Shown: one piece after another, positions 33,974-41,823 of the stretch | Layout: each line of letters starts with the position of its first letter | Numbering within the stretch: the stretch's first letter is position 1 | Assembly: GCF_023893635.1 (NCBI RefSeq) | Contig: NZ_JAMWYK010000001.1 | Span: 124,001-188,000 of the forward strand | Origin: Fructobacillus apis | GTDB lineage: Bacteria > Bacillota > Bacilli > Lactobacillales > Lactobacillaceae | DNA length: 64,000 bases | Reading direction: 5' to 3' | Program-made: the position numbers and the translations under genes | Notes under the pieces: model-generated | Seen by the model: the letters and a program-made list of their open reading frames with translations, nothing else | What the model was told of the DNA's origin: nothing | Databases searched by the model: none

Positions 33974-34374
33974 CCGACAGGTATCTGTAGGCCATGTTTT
34001 GTTCCAGTTAGCTTTTGGGGATCCACTAACCTTCAGTAATCATCTATCTAAGCATTGCTGCCATACCGACCATCGTTTCAATTCACTAGGTCAGCCGCCC
34101 CTACCAAAGTTTGGGTTGCCCGCTTGTGGGGTTTACCTCGTCTCAAGTCCCAGGCTTTCACCTGGGCATACGTCTCTATGGCACTTTCAGGCCGACTCAG
34201 ACATAGCAGAGCCTTAGTCCTTTTGGCCGCCGTCGTGCAAAGCACGCCTGGGTTTATTTTTTATCCCAGCACAAACACTACACCCATCGCAGAGTGTGCG
34301 AGCATGGACCTTCCTCACACCGGATAACCGATGCGCAATTACTCGATACCTGCCAATTAGTCAAAGACTATTGA
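33974..34374 (-). ncRNA. rnpB: RNase P RNA, type B
   Basis: The catalytic RNA of RNase P, which matures tRNA 5' ends. Read on the minus strand, the hallmarks appear in order. GAGGAAGGTCCATGCTCGCA (P4 5' strand region) lies near 34310, followed by a GTAGTGTTTGTGC segment, CTGAAAGTGCCATAG, GAGGTAAACCCCACAAGCGG, CAACCCAAACTTTGGTAGGG and GATAGATGATTACT. The end ACAAAACATGGCCTACAGATACC lies in two pieces near 34000. The 5' GGCAGGTATCGAG region can pair with the 3' ATACCTGTC. A TACAAT -10 box lies at 34381-34386. Position next to gpsB is usual in lactobacilli. The exact 5' end is estimated from the -10 box. Confidence 0.95.
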
Positions 34375-34394
34375 CGATTTATTGTACCACAGAT

Positions 34395-34754
34395 TTAGGC
34401 TTCGTGGTCAGCACCGAAAACGGCACGTTCCAAGTTTGCCACACGCTTGATCAAGTCCAAGTTCGTTGGTTGAGCTTCTTGCTTAGGAGCAGCTTCAACT
34501 GGTGCTGGAGCAGGATTTTCAGCGGGTGCTGAGGCAGGTTGACCAGAAAGTTGGTCCTGTGCGTCTTGCAAGGCACCTTGCAATTGACCAACTTGGTCTT
34601 GCAACTCCTTGATGCGCTTCGTGAAGACACCGTAGTCGGCGATGATGCCGTCCAAGAAGTCATCCACGTCTTCGGGATCGTAACCGACACCGACGCGCTT
34701 TTGCTTGAAAATCTTGTCGTAAATATCTTTTTGCGTAAACTTTACTTGTGCCAA
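34395..34754 (-). CDS. gpsB: Cell division protein GpsB
   Basis: DivIVA-like coiled-coil adaptor that links penicillin-binding proteins to the division machinery. The N-terminal membrane-contact and coiled-coil part reads KFTQKDIYDKIFKQKRVGVG and DPEDVDDFLDGIIADY, typical of GpsB. An Ala/Pro/Gln-rich linker follows, then a short C-terminal helix (DLIKRVANLERAVFG) for hexamer assembly. I use a TTG start at 34754, preceded by AAAGGAGA with good spacing; an extended reading to 34823 covers that site. Length is 119 residues. Confidence 0.92.
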   Translation of the reverse strand: MAQVKFTQKDIYDKIFKQKRVGVGYDPEDVDDFLDGIIADYGVFTKRIKELQDQVGQLQGALQDAQDQLSGQPASAPAENPAPAPVEAAPKQEAQPTNLDLIKRVANLERAVFGADHEA

Positions 34755-34794
34755 AAGAGTTTCTCCTTTGAATTCATTCTTCGAATTTAATTTA

Positions 34795-34823
34795 ATCATA
34801 CCAGTATGCCCTGCTGAGAGCAA
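34795..34823 (-). promoter_or_regulatory. Extended -10 promoter of gpsB
   Basis: Minus-strand TTGCTC, 17 bases, then TGGTATGAT containing the extended -10. The rest of the 305-base gap up to ypsA holds the ypsA terminator at 34901-34923 and otherwise nothing I recognise. Confidence 0.5.
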
Positions 34824-34900
34824 GATTAGACTGGAATCTCATACATTTACTCTAAATAAGTTTCATTAAATGACGATAAAAATCGCCTTCTTTTTGATAT

Positions 34901-34923
34901 AAAAACGGCCGGCTCCCCCGGCC
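34901..34923 (-). terminator. Terminator after ypsA
   Basis: GGCCGG-ggga-GCCGGCC-type hairpin followed by TTTTT on the minus strand, 137 bases past the ypsA stop. Confidence 0.55.
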
Positions 34924-35059
34924 TATCGTCCACCATTCCAACCGTCAGCTGCCACGCCAACGAAACGGACTATCCGCACTGCCGGCACCACTGCCTCGCT
35001 AACAGCTTCCACTACCAGCGCGCCTTCTTCTCCGGGCGTCTAACACAGCTGACCACCGC

Positions 35060-35629
35060 CTAGCTATTCCACTTCTCTTCGTTGATTGCCTCTTGGTAAT
35101 CGTTTGCGAAATCCTGCAGCTGATCCATGTCCAAGCGTGACAACGGATACGGTGCTTGTTGCTGGAAGGCCTTGATGGCCTTGTCGTCGAAGAGGCTCTT
35201 GCCCTCGAACTCGGTGTCGTAGACGAGCAGGGCGCCGTCTGTGTGTTCCAGGATGAACTCCTGGTAACCCTTCAGCTGGAAAGGACCCTGGTAGTCGCCC
35301 TTGAAGGTGGCGGCGTAGAAGTCCGCCTGGCTCTTTGCTTTTGCGAGCTTGCCCTGGTTGCCTTCCTTCCAGTTCTTGCCGAAGCCCTCAAAGGGCACGA
35401 AGAGCGCCACGCGAAGTTGCGGGTACTCTTCCTTCAGCTCCTGGGCCACGTCCACGGTCCAGAGCTCAATGCCGGGCTGACCACCGGTGATAATCCAGTC
35501 CATTCCCTGGTCCAGCTGCTCTTTTAACCGGATCTTCAGCGCGTACTTCAAGACGTCCACCTTGGGGTCGTTGTCCTTGAAGACGCCGAGCTCGTAGGAA
35601 CGGTAGCCCGTCACCCAAATCCGGCTCAT
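35060..35629 (-). CDS. ypsA: YpsA family protein (DUF1273, SLOG superfamily)
   Basis: 189 residues with a Rossmann-like SLOG fold. The expected IWVTGYRSYELGVF opens the protein, and the nucleotide-binding GG motif appears as IITGGQPGIELW near residue 50, with VPFEGFGKNW later. By family it influences cell division in Firmicutes; its ligand is not settled. The ATG overlaps the recU stop by 4 bases, and the recU-ypsA-gpsB order is the common one in this phylum. Confidence 0.9.
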   Translation of the reverse strand: MSRIWVTGYRSYELGVFKDNDPKVDVLKYALKIRLKEQLDQGMDWIITGGQPGIELWTVDVAQELKEEYPQLRVALFVPFEGFGKNWKEGNQGKLAKAKSQADFYAATFKGDYQGPFQLKGYQEFILEHTDGALLVYDTEFEGKSLFDDKAIKAFQQQAPYPLSRLDMDQLQDFANDYQEAINEEKWNS

Positions 35630-36342
35630 GAACGGCCACCTTGACGACGCTTAGCATCCGCAGCGCCGCCCTTAGCATCAGAAGCGGCATTCTTGCGACC
35701 ACTTTTCGGCCTGTCCGTCTTCACGCCCGCTGCCAAATCGGCCAGGTAGGAGTCCAAGGCCTGCAGGTAGTCGAGCGACGGATTCAGCTTGGCTGGCACC
35801 TGGTAGGACTTTGCCTTCAGCTCGTCGTAGGACAAGGACTTGTGGCCGTCGAGGCGCATCCAGGCTTCGACGAGGTCGGGTGCTGGGTACAAAAACGTCT
35901 CATCAAGCGTGGTGAACTTGATGAGCAAGAATCCGACGCCTCCCTGGGAGACGACGTTGGCCAGGTGTTGCACCTGGTGCTCGTGGACGTTTTTAAGCGG
36001 AAAGGACGTCTTGTTTTTGGTTTCCTTGGCGTCAAAATCGATGTACTTGCCGGCGTAAACACCGTTGTAATCGGTCGTGGAAGGCTTTTGGAAGTAGGCC
36101 TCGGTGATTTTGGCGGCGGAACGGGCCGGGTAGTCGACTTTGACGATGGTGACCGGCGTGGGTTTCTTGTAAATGACGGCGAGGTGGTTGGCAAGGTAGT
36201 AGTCGTTTGCGGCGTTGATTTCGTCTTCGAGACCCATCCCACGCTTGCCGAAGGTGAGGCCGCGCTTGGACTGCTTGCCGGCTTTGATTTGATTCTTGAC
36301 GCCGGACTGCGGCCCGTGAACGCCCTTTGGATAGTTGACCAT
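35626..36342 (-). CDS. recU: Holliday junction resolvase RecU
   Basis: Endonuclease resolving four-way junctions in recombination and chromosome segregation. The conserved regions are present: GKRGMGLEDEINAANDYYL (catalytic Glu), YNGVYAGKYIDFDAKETKNK (Asp/Glu/Lys catalytic core) and the later HQVQHLANVVSQGGVGFLL. GGAGGGGG lies 5 bases before the ATG. At 238 residues it is longer than usual because of a Lys/Ala/Gly-rich tail (SGRKNAASDAKGGAADAK). The pbp1A gene that normally follows recU is absent here. Confidence 0.95.
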   Translation of the reverse strand: MVNYPKGVHGPQSGVKNQIKAGKQSKRGLTFGKRGMGLEDEINAANDYYLANHLAVIYKKPTPVTIVKVDYPARSAAKITEAYFQKPSTTDYNGVYAGKYIDFDAKETKNKTSFPLKNVHEHQVQHLANVVSQGGVGFLLIKFTTLDETFLYPAPDLVEAWMRLDGHKSLSYDELKAKSYQVPAKLNPSLDYLQALDSYLADLAAGVKTDRPKSGRKNAASDAKGGAADAKRRQGGRS

Positions 36343-36413
36343 GTCATCCCCCTCCCGTGTGCTTTCCTCCTATTTTAGCATAGGACGGGTATTACTTTTT
36401 TCAATGAAAAAAC

Positions 36414-36447
36414 AAAAAGCCCCCGTTTTAAACGCGGGAGCTTTTTT
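36414..36447 (-). terminator. Terminator of queT
   Basis: AGCTCCCGCGTTT / AAACGGGGGCTTT-type hairpin with T-runs, after the queT stop at 36456. Confidence 0.75.
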
Positions 36448-36455
36448 TAAAAACG

Positions 36456-37010
36456 TTATTTTGCTAGGTTAACGAACTTAGACAAAGCATAGATGACCAC
36501 ACCACCGAGAAGAAGCGAAGCAAACTCCCCTGGTACGAGCATCACGTAGTAGGACAACCAGTTCGCAAAGATGGAACCAGCGTGGTCAGGGGCAAAGGAG
36601 CCCGTGGCGTTGATGGCAAAGGCGAACGTGAATTCCGCAGCCAAGATAGCCATTCCGACGGTCAAAACCGATACAGTTGAGATTAAAATCTTCTTGAATG
36701 GTGAAGCAATCTTACGGGTCAGGTAATAAGTAAGCGACGTCATCGCCACCGTGTCCAAGGTACCAAAGACCCAGTCAATCCAGCCCATTGGTGAAACCAG
36801 GTTGGCAATCAAGACACCCAGTGAAAGGGCCAAGATGTAGCGCTTGTTCCAAGCGGCCAAGTGATTCAATCCTTCGGACAAACGGAGTTGGACGGGACCG
36901 AATCCGATGGGTGCAATCACCATCGTGACTGCGGCGTACAAGGCGGCAACGATGGCCACCAAGGTCATGTTCTGCGCCTTTGACGCGCGGGTGTTGTTAA
37001 AGTTGTTCAT
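36456..37010 (-). CDS. queT: QueT-type queuosine precursor transporter (ECF S component)
   Basis: 184 residues with about five to six membrane segments. It matches the QueT family, the substrate-binding subunit of an energy-coupling-factor transporter for queuosine precursors. The signature FGPVQLRLSEGL lies near residue 37, after the first helix. ECF ATPases are not in the window and would be shared. The assignment is reinforced by a preQ1-I riboswitch that overlaps the ribosome site. Transport of preQ1 for tRNA modification in place of its synthesis is an inference. Confidence 0.9.
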   Translation of the reverse strand: MNNFNNTRASKAQNMTLVAIVAALYAAVTMVIAPIGFGPVQLRLSEGLNHLAAWNKRYILALSLGVLIANLVSPMGWIDWVFGTLDTVAMTSLTYYLTRKIASPFKKILISTVSVLTVGMAILAAEFTFAFAINATGSFAPDHAGSIFANWLSYYVMLVPGEFASLLLGGVVIYALSKFVNLAK

Positions 37011-37013
37011 TGT

Positions 37014-37056
37014 AACTCCTAGTTTTGTTCTCGCGGGATGGTTGATGAACCGCGTG
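37014..37056 (-). promoter_or_regulatory. preQ1-I riboswitch controlling queT
   Basis: On the RNA, an acGCGGUUC stem strand, a short C/A-rich loop (AUCAACCA), the complementary UCCCGCG strand and then the tail AGAACAAAACUAGGAG. This matches the preQ1-I pattern of stem-loop plus A-rich pseudoknot tail ending in ACUAGG. The tail overlaps AGGAG, 6 bases from the AUG, so ligand binding should hide the ribosome site and lower QueT synthesis. Confidence 0.85.
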
Positions 37057-37174
37057 TTTGTCGATTTTGCTCGTTTCCGACCGATTTCAAATCGGCGCTT
37101 GTTCGAATTGAGTCAGCAAGACCCGAAGCTGGGTCGGGTTAGACTTTGACAGCTTATTAAAAGCTTACCATAAG

Positions 37175-37202
37175 AAAAATCCGGCCGAAGTCGGATTTTT
37201 TT
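37175..37202 (-). terminator. Terminator of the dnaG-rpoD operon
   Basis: AAAAATCCG / CGGATTTTT hairpin with T-run, a few bases after the rpoD stop. Confidence 0.85.
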
Positions 37203-37208
37203 AAGGCT

Positions 37209-38501
37209 TTAGTTTTCGTCCATGAAGTCCTTCAAGTGCTTTGAGCGACTTGGGTGGCGGAGCTTACGCAAGGCCTTGGCTTCAATCTGACGGATACGTT
37301 CACGGGTAACACCGAAGACGCGTCCCACTTCTTCCAAAGTACGGGTACGGCCGTCTTCCAAACCGAAGCGTAAACGCAAGACGTTTTCTTCACGGTCAGT
37401 CAACGTGTCCAAAACGGATTCGAGTTGACCACGGAGCATTTCGTAGGCAGCTGAGTCAGCTGGTGAAACGGCTTCGTTATCCTCGATGAAGTCACCAAGG
37501 TGTGAGTCGTCCTCTTCACCGATTGGCGTTTCCAATGAAACGGGTTCTTGGGCAATCTTCAAAATTTCGCGAATCTTGTCGGCCGTCAAATCCATTTCAG
37601 CCCCGATTTCTTCAGGGATTGGTTCACGTCCAAGGTCTTGGAGCAACTGACGTTGAATACGGATCAACTTGTTAATCGTTTCAACCATGTGGACAGGCAC
37701 ACGAATCGTACGGGCCTGATCGGCAATGGCACGTGTGATGGCCTGACGAATCCACCAGGTAGCGTAAGTTGAGAACTTGAATCCCTTGGTGTAATCGAAC
37801 TTGTCGACGGCCTTCATAAGACCCATGTTACCTTCTTGAATCAAGTCCAAGAACTGCATACCACGTCCCACGTAACGCTTGGCGATGGAAACAACCAAAC
37901 GCAAGTTGGCTTCGGCCAATTCCTGCTTGGCTTCTTCGTCACCAGCTTCGATACGCTTTGAGATTTCGATTTCTTCGTCACCCTTCAACAATGGCACCTT
38001 ACCAATTTCCTTCAGGTACATGCGAACAGGGTCGTTAATCTTGATTCCAGTGGCAGCGTCTTCGGCGGCACGTTCTTCTTCTGAAGGCTTGTTTTGCTTA
38101 GCCTTCAAAACTTCGGGTGCTGGATCACCCTTTTCGTCAACAATGGCGATACCGGAATCTTCAACCTTTTCCATCAAACGTTCGATGTTTTCAGAATCCA
38201 AGTGGAAGGGTTCGGCAATCTTTTCAGACAATTCCGCGTACTTGATTTGGGCCATTGGCTTGTAGGCCTTGATCAATTCACGAACGGCCTTATCGTAGGC
38301 AGCGGACTTGATTGGTCCAGACTTCTTGGCAGGCTTCTTTGCTGGTTCGTTCTTCGCGATTTCAGCAGCTTCTTCCGCCGTCTTTCCTTCGGCTAAGGCT
38401 AAGAGTTCAACCTTGCGTGCGCGGCCGTGGTAAGCAATGTGTTGCTCATCCAAGTAAGCCTTGATTTCAGAAATTTTGCTAGAACTAGTAATCTTTGCCA
38501 T
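37209..38501 (-). CDS. rpoD: Primary sigma factor RpoD (SigA)
   Basis: Housekeeping sigma factor. Region 1.1 with a Lys/Ala-rich segment occupies the first 130 residues. Region 1.2 ([16 protein letters not shown]), region 2 ([37 protein letters not shown]), region 3 and region 4.2 ([20 protein letters not shown]) are intact. Length is 430. GGAG lies 5 bases before the ATG, inside the end of dnaG, so dnaG and rpoD form the classic operon. The consensus-like promoters in this window fit this factor. Confidence 0.97.
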   Translation of the reverse strand: MAKITSSSKISEIKAYLDEQHIAYHGRARKVELLALAEGKTAEEAAEIAKNEPAKKPAKKSGPIKSAAYDKAVRELIKAYKPMAQIKYAELSEKIAEPFHLDSENIERLMEKVEDSGIAIVDEKGDPAPEVLKAKQNKPSEEERAAEDAATGIKINDPVRMYLKEIGKVPLLKGDEEIEISKRIEAGDEEAKQELAEANLRLVVSIAKRYVGRGMQFLDLIQEGNMGLMKAVDKFDYTKGFKFSTYATWWIRQAITRAIADQARTIRVPVHMVETINKLIRIQRQLLQDLGREPIPEEIGAEMDLTADKIREILKIAQEPVSLETPIGEEDDSHLGDFIEDNEAVSPADSAAYEMLRGQLESVLDTLTDREENVLRLRFGLEDGRTRTLEEVGRVFGVTRERIRQIEAKALRKLRHPSRSKHLKDFMDEN

Positions 38502-38509
38502 ATTTTCTC

Positions 38510-40441
38510 CTAATGTTGCGCGTGCTTTTTCTTCAGGTTAATGAGCTCGTTTGTCAAAGCGATTAACGCGGCATCGTCGTGCTCGTTTCTCGCCTGGGCA
38601 ATTTGCTGCTTTAACTTTGTTTCCTGTTCTTTATAGGGCGCCAGGTTCAAGATGACCTTCAGGTAATCCTTCACCGCTTCGTCCCCTGCCTCCAGGCTGC
38701 CGAACTCCCGGTCGATGGCAAGCATCTTCTGGTTGAGCTCGGGCTTTTGGACGTAGTCCATGAAGGTGGCGAGGTCGAAATCCCCTTCGTTCTCCTCTTT
38801 GTATGCGTCAAAGAGCATCAAGAGGATTTGGTAATCGGGGTGGACGAAGGAAAAGTCCGGCCTGTTTTTGATTTCATCATAAACCTTCGACGATTTAATG
38901 ATGGCCATTAACAAGCCCCGCTCCGCCTTTTCGACGACGGAAACCTTTTCCTTTGGCGCGTCCTGCCAGTTTGGCCCGTTGTAGGGACCAGCCTCGTTTC
39001 GGCCGGCCAGCGGGTCAATGTCTGGAATGAAGGAATCATCCCATTCACTGGGCATGCCGCTGTCCCATTCAGGGGCGACTGAGTGCCCGCCTTGGTGGGA
39101 ACCTGACCCGGCATTTGAACGCCCGCCTGGGTGTTCCTGCTGGTAGGTCTTAAATTCCGACTGCAAGGACTCAAGCGAGGAGCCGTAGTCTTCGGCAATC
39201 TTCTTTAAGAAGTAGTCCTGCTCGACCGGTGAGGCCGTCACCAAGACTGGCCAGACTTCTTTCAAGAAGTCCAGGTACTGGGCTTGGTTCTGCAGGTTCT
39301 TTCCGAGCTTCGCCGTACCAATCAAGTACTCGGTTGGCGTTTGCGTCGATTGCTCCAAGGCCTGCTTCAAGGCGTCCAAACCAAGTTCCCGGCGAACTTC
39401 GTCGGGGTCCCGGTTATCGGCCAGTGAAATCACACCGATTTCCACCTGTGGCGCCTGTTCGCGAATCAACGGAATCGAGCGCTTGGCCGCCTTTTGACCG
39501 GCGGCATCCCCGTCGTACACCAGCGTAATCTGGTCGGTTAACTTGGTCAAAGCAGCCACGTGGTCCGGCGTCAAGGCCGTTCCCATCGTCGCTACCGCTC
39601 CGCCGGCACCGGCGAGGTCAGCGGAAATCACATCCATGAATCCTTCGAAGATCATGGCTTTTTGACCGGAGCGGATGTTGGCCTTCGCCTGGTCCAAGTT
39701 GTAGAGCAACTTTCCCTTGTTAAAGAAGGGCGACTCGGGCGAGTTCATGTACTTGGCCGGGTTGTCCGGATCAAGTGAACGACCGGAGAATCCAACGACC
39801 TGACCACGGTCGTTTCGGATTGGCCAGAGGACACGGTTGTTAAAACGGTCCCGAACCAATTCGCCATCGCGTTCGATGAAGAGCTCAGATTCGGCCATGA
39901 CCTTTTCATCAATGTTATGCTCACGGGCATAGGACAAGAGTACGTTGTTGCTTGGGACGAATCCCAAGGCGTAACGCTTAATGGTGTCCTCGTCCAGCTT
40001 ACGGTCGTCCTTCAGGTAGGCCAAGGCCTGCTCACCCGCCGTGGTGTTCAGCAGGATGTGCGTGTAGAGCTTTTGTGCCGCGTCGTAGAGGTCGTAAATC
40101 TTTTGGAACTTTTCCTGGCGGGCCGAAGGCTGGCCGGAATACTCGTCCAAACCAGAAATCCCCTCGTCTTCTGCCAGTTTTAAGATGGCCTGCGGATACG
40201 TGTAGCCTTCTTTTTCCATTAAGAAAGAGAAAACCGTTCCGGAACGACCACAGGAGAAACAGTGAAAGACCTGTTTCTTATCATCCACGAACATGGATGG
40301 TCGGCGGTCATCGTGGAAGGGACAAGACCCGTTCCATTCACGACCACGCTTAACCAAAGGAGTGTATTGTTGAATCAGGTCAACGATGTTGCTCTGGGAG
40401 CGAACTTCGTCAATTAGTTGTTGCGGAATCCGCTCAGCCAT
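38510..40441 (-). CDS. dnaG: DNA primase
   Basis: Synthesises RNA primers for replication. The N-terminal zinc-binding domain reads [10 protein letters not shown] and [10 protein letters not shown] with the expected Cys/His ligands. The Toprim catalytic core follows, with [15 protein letters not shown] (Glu) and [12 protein letters not shown] (Asp pair) at about residues 270-320. The C-terminal helicase-binding domain ends the protein. Length is 643. A Gly/Ser/His-rich linker of about 60 residues separates core and C-terminal domain. It has its own consensus promoter. Confidence 0.97.
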   Translation of the reverse strand: MAERIPQQLIDEVRSQSNIVDLIQQYTPLVKRGREWNGSCPFHDDRRPSMFVDDKKQVFHCFSCGRSGTVFSFLMEKEGYTYPQAILKLAEDEGISGLDEYSGQPSARQEKFQKIYDLYDAAQKLYTHILLNTTAGEQALAYLKDDRKLDEDTIKRYALGFVPSNNVLLSYAREHNIDEKVMAESELFIERDGELVRDRFNNRVLWPIRNDRGQVVGFSGRSLDPDNPAKYMNSPESPFFNKGKLLYNLDQAKANIRSGQKAMIFEGFMDVISADLAGAGGAVATMGTALTPDHVAALTKLTDQITLVYDGDAAGQKAAKRSIPLIREQAPQVEIGVISLADNRDPDEVRRELGLDALKQALEQSTQTPTEYLIGTAKLGKNLQNQAQYLDFLKEVWPVLVTASPVEQDYFLKKIAEDYGSSLESLQSEFKTYQQEHPGGRSNAGSGSHQGGHSVAPEWDSGMPSEWDDSFIPDIDPLAGRNEAGPYNGPNWQDAPKEKVSVVEKAERGLLMAIIKSSKVYDEIKNRPDFSFVHPDYQILLMLFDAYKEENEGDFDLATFMDYVQKPELNQKMLAIDREFGSLEAGDEAVKDYLKVILNLAPYKEQETKLKQQIAQARNEHDDAALIALTNELINLKKKHAQH

Positions 40442-40504
40442 AACCCCTCCTTTGTGTTTTTGGGCGCAAAATGTCCGTAATTTCTGTCAAACCGTCTAGC
40501 TACA

Positions 40505-40534
40505 ATTATAAGAGGTAAACGCCCCTCCTGTCAA
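40505..40534 (-). promoter_or_regulatory. Promoter of dnaG-rpoD
   Basis: Minus-strand TTGACA (40529-40534) and TATAAT (40505-40510) separated by 18 bases, 64 bases before the dnaG ATG. Confidence 0.75.
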
Positions 40535-40552
40535 AGTTAAAGCACGTTTTAG

Positions 40553-40630
40553 CATAATTATTCCAGGTCGTGCTGGAATATGATGAAGGGGAATATTTTA
40601 TTCCAACACGAAATAATTCCACCCCCACTT
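40553..40630. repeat. Inverted and direct TTCCA repeats between divergent dnaG and ncRNA promoters
   Basis: TATTCCAG-gtcgtg-CTGGAATA forms an 8-bp hairpin at about 40558-40580. Two further ATTCCA words follow near 40600 and 40616. They sit between the dnaG promoter and the predicted ncRNA start, so they could be an operator. Confidence 0.4.
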
Positions 40631-40644
40631 CCGTGCTATGCTTG

Positions 40645-40891
40645 CAGCGTAAGGAGTGGGCTTGGTTCTTGTCCCTTCGCTGGCCTGACAACCCCAGGTC
40701 AGCCTCCTTACCATTCTCCCGAAAGACGTTGATTGCACCCAGTTGTTTACCACTCCCAAACCTGGGTGAGTGTGAGTTTTCAGTTTAAAGCCCCTCGTAT
40801 TTGTACTTCTGTTTCACCGAGGTTTCCAGTTTCCAATCAACCCCCTCATTTCGGGACCAAAGTCCGTGTTCACCATGCACGGACTTTTTTT
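40645..40891 (+). ncRNA. Structured non-coding RNA of unknown family, divergent from dnaG
   Basis: No credible reading frame. Perfect complementary blocks define a fold: GTAAGGAG (40649-40656) with CTCCTTAC (40704-40711); TCCCGAAA (40717-40724) with TTTCGGGA (40849-40856); GTTGATTG (40728-40735) with CAATCAAC (40834-40841); CACCCAG (40736-40742) with CTGGGTG (40762-40768); CCTCG (40793-40797) with CGAGG (40818-40822). An intrinsic terminator follows at 40859-40891 on the same strand, and an extended -10 (TGCTATGCT) lies just upstream near 40634. The result is a 5' hairpin plus a closed multi-helix junction. It is not RNase P RNA, tmRNA, T-box or SRP RNA as I know them, and does not look like the single rod of 6S RNA. 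Confidence 0.65.
40859..40891 (+). terminator. Terminator of the structured ncRNA
   Basis: AAAGTCCGTG / GCACGGACTTT hairpin followed by a T-run on the + strand only. Confidence 0.85.
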
Positions 40892-40897
40892 GTGTAG

Positions 40898-40932
40898 AAA
40901 AAAGCGCTCCGTTTAAAACGAAGCGCTTTTTC
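40898..40932 (-). terminator. Terminator of the 76-codon gene
   Basis: AAAAAGCGCT / AGCGCTTTTT hairpin just past the stop at 40952; works in both directions. Confidence 0.75.
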
Positions 40933-40951
40933 TTTCTTATATTTTTTCAGA

Positions 40952-41182
40952 CTAACCTAAGTTCTTGTTGTCCTCATCACCGTTTGCCTTCTGCACCACC
41001 TGACTTTCAGACTCTTCCTTTGAGAGTTTGTGGCTCGTGCTTGGTTGGTTAACCTTGATGTTTGAATTCGTACGGGCGTTATCAGATCCAAGAATAAAGG
41101 CGGTCGTCATCACGACCAGTAAGACAACGAGAAAGATTAAACCGTTGCGTAAAACGTGACTTTTACTTAATTGATTATTCAT
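40952..41182 (-). CDS. Small membrane-anchored protein of unknown function
   Basis: 76 residues: a basic N-terminus, one membrane helix (about 13-31, GLIFLVVLLVVMTTAFILG) and an outside tail rich in Asn, Ser, Lys and Glu. It may be anchored by the N-terminal helix (type II). GGGGTG precedes the ATG by 9 bases. Not recognised. It is flanked by a terminator and lies just downstream of another small gene next to the adhesin cluster. Confidence 0.6.
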   Translation of the reverse strand: MNNQLSKSHVLRNGLIFLVVLLVVMTTAFILGSDNARTNSNIKVNQPSTSHKLSKEESESQVVQKANGDEDNKNLG

Positions 41183-41246
41183 GTCATTAACACCCCTTCA
41201 ATAAAAGAGTAGTCCCAAAAATGAACTTGGTCAAGTGAATTCAATA

Positions 41247-41282
41247 GAAAAAGCCAACTGTTCTAAAGCGTCCAGTTGACTT
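41247..41282 (-). terminator. Terminator of the 126-codon gene
   Basis: GTCAACTG / CAGTTGGC hairpin followed by TTTTT on the minus strand, at the stop codon at 41288. Confidence 0.65.
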
Positions 41283-41287
41283 TATAT

Positions 41288-41668
41288 TTACTTCTTTTTA
41301 CTCAAGATAACGCCATCCCCAAAGTCAATCAGACGGTGATCTTCCGACAGCATACCAATGCGGTTATAGCCGTCATGGCGTTTGAAAATGACATGCTTTC
41401 CTTCCACTTCGTAGCGTCCAATCTGAACGACCTTCCGTCCCGTTTCAGACTGCGTCTGGTATCGGTAGAAACGTCCAACGAAAAGACAAGAAGCCGTCAT
41501 CAACGTGTCGTTTGAAAAGTAAAAGGCATAGCGGTAGGTACCCGATAGCAGGGACTTCTTTTTATAGGCATAGTATCCGAGGGAGGCAGTTGCTAAACTA
41601 GCCAACCCAAACCCCAGAATAAAGTGATTCATTTGTTGGTGCTTGGTGTTACGGTTCGATTGCTGCAT
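41288..41668 (-). CDS. Membrane-anchored protein of unknown function
   Basis: 126 residues from the ATG at 41668, chosen because AGAGGAG sits 7 bases upstream (the ATG at 41695 has none). One hydrophobic helix at about 17-35 (FILGFGLASLATASLGYYAY) is followed by KKK and a soluble domain with alternating beta-like sequence (GTYRYAFYFSNDTLMTASCLFVGRFYRY). No family recognised; a small lipocalin-like or YxeA-like outer domain is possible. It lies downstream of the broken lectin adhesin with its own spacing, so co-transcription is unlikely. Confidence 0.6.
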   Translation of the reverse strand: MQQSNRNTKHQQMNHFILGFGLASLATASLGYYAYKKKSLLSGTYRYAFYFSNDTLMTASCLFVGRFYRYQTQSETGRKVVQIGRYEVEGKHVIFKRHDGYNRIGMLSEDHRLIDFGDGVILSKKK

Positions 41669-41772
41669 AATGCTCTCCTCTACTCGTTTTAGCATGCCTC
41701 AGTCTAACACGGATGCCTTTAAATAGCGAATTTAGAAGACTTTAGCCTAATTTCTAATTAGAATGGAAAATA

Positions 41773-41808
41773 AAAAAGAGCCCCGGAAAATTTTCGAGGT
41801 TCTTTTTT
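41773..41808 (-). terminator. Terminator of the lectin adhesin pseudogene
   Basis: GAACCTCG / CGGGGCTC hairpin with T-run. Nearly identical to the terminator at 45072-45107, showing the two adhesin genes share a duplicated 3' end. Confidence 0.8.
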
Positions 41809-41823
41809 AAGAGCTAATCCGTC

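Noticed and set aside
34055-34327. 90-codon frame inside rnpB
   Set aside because: The region is RNase P RNA on the other strand, with all core motifs in order.
40560-40788. 72-codon frame inside the structured RNA region
   Set aside because: No ribosome site and no protein-like composition; the complementary helices explain the sequence better.
40645-40891. 6S RNA, tmRNA or SRP RNA as identity of the structured RNA
   Set aside because: tmRNA and SRP signature words are absent, and the predicted junction with two long-range helices does not match the single rod of 6S RNA; kept as unassigned, not excluded by computation.
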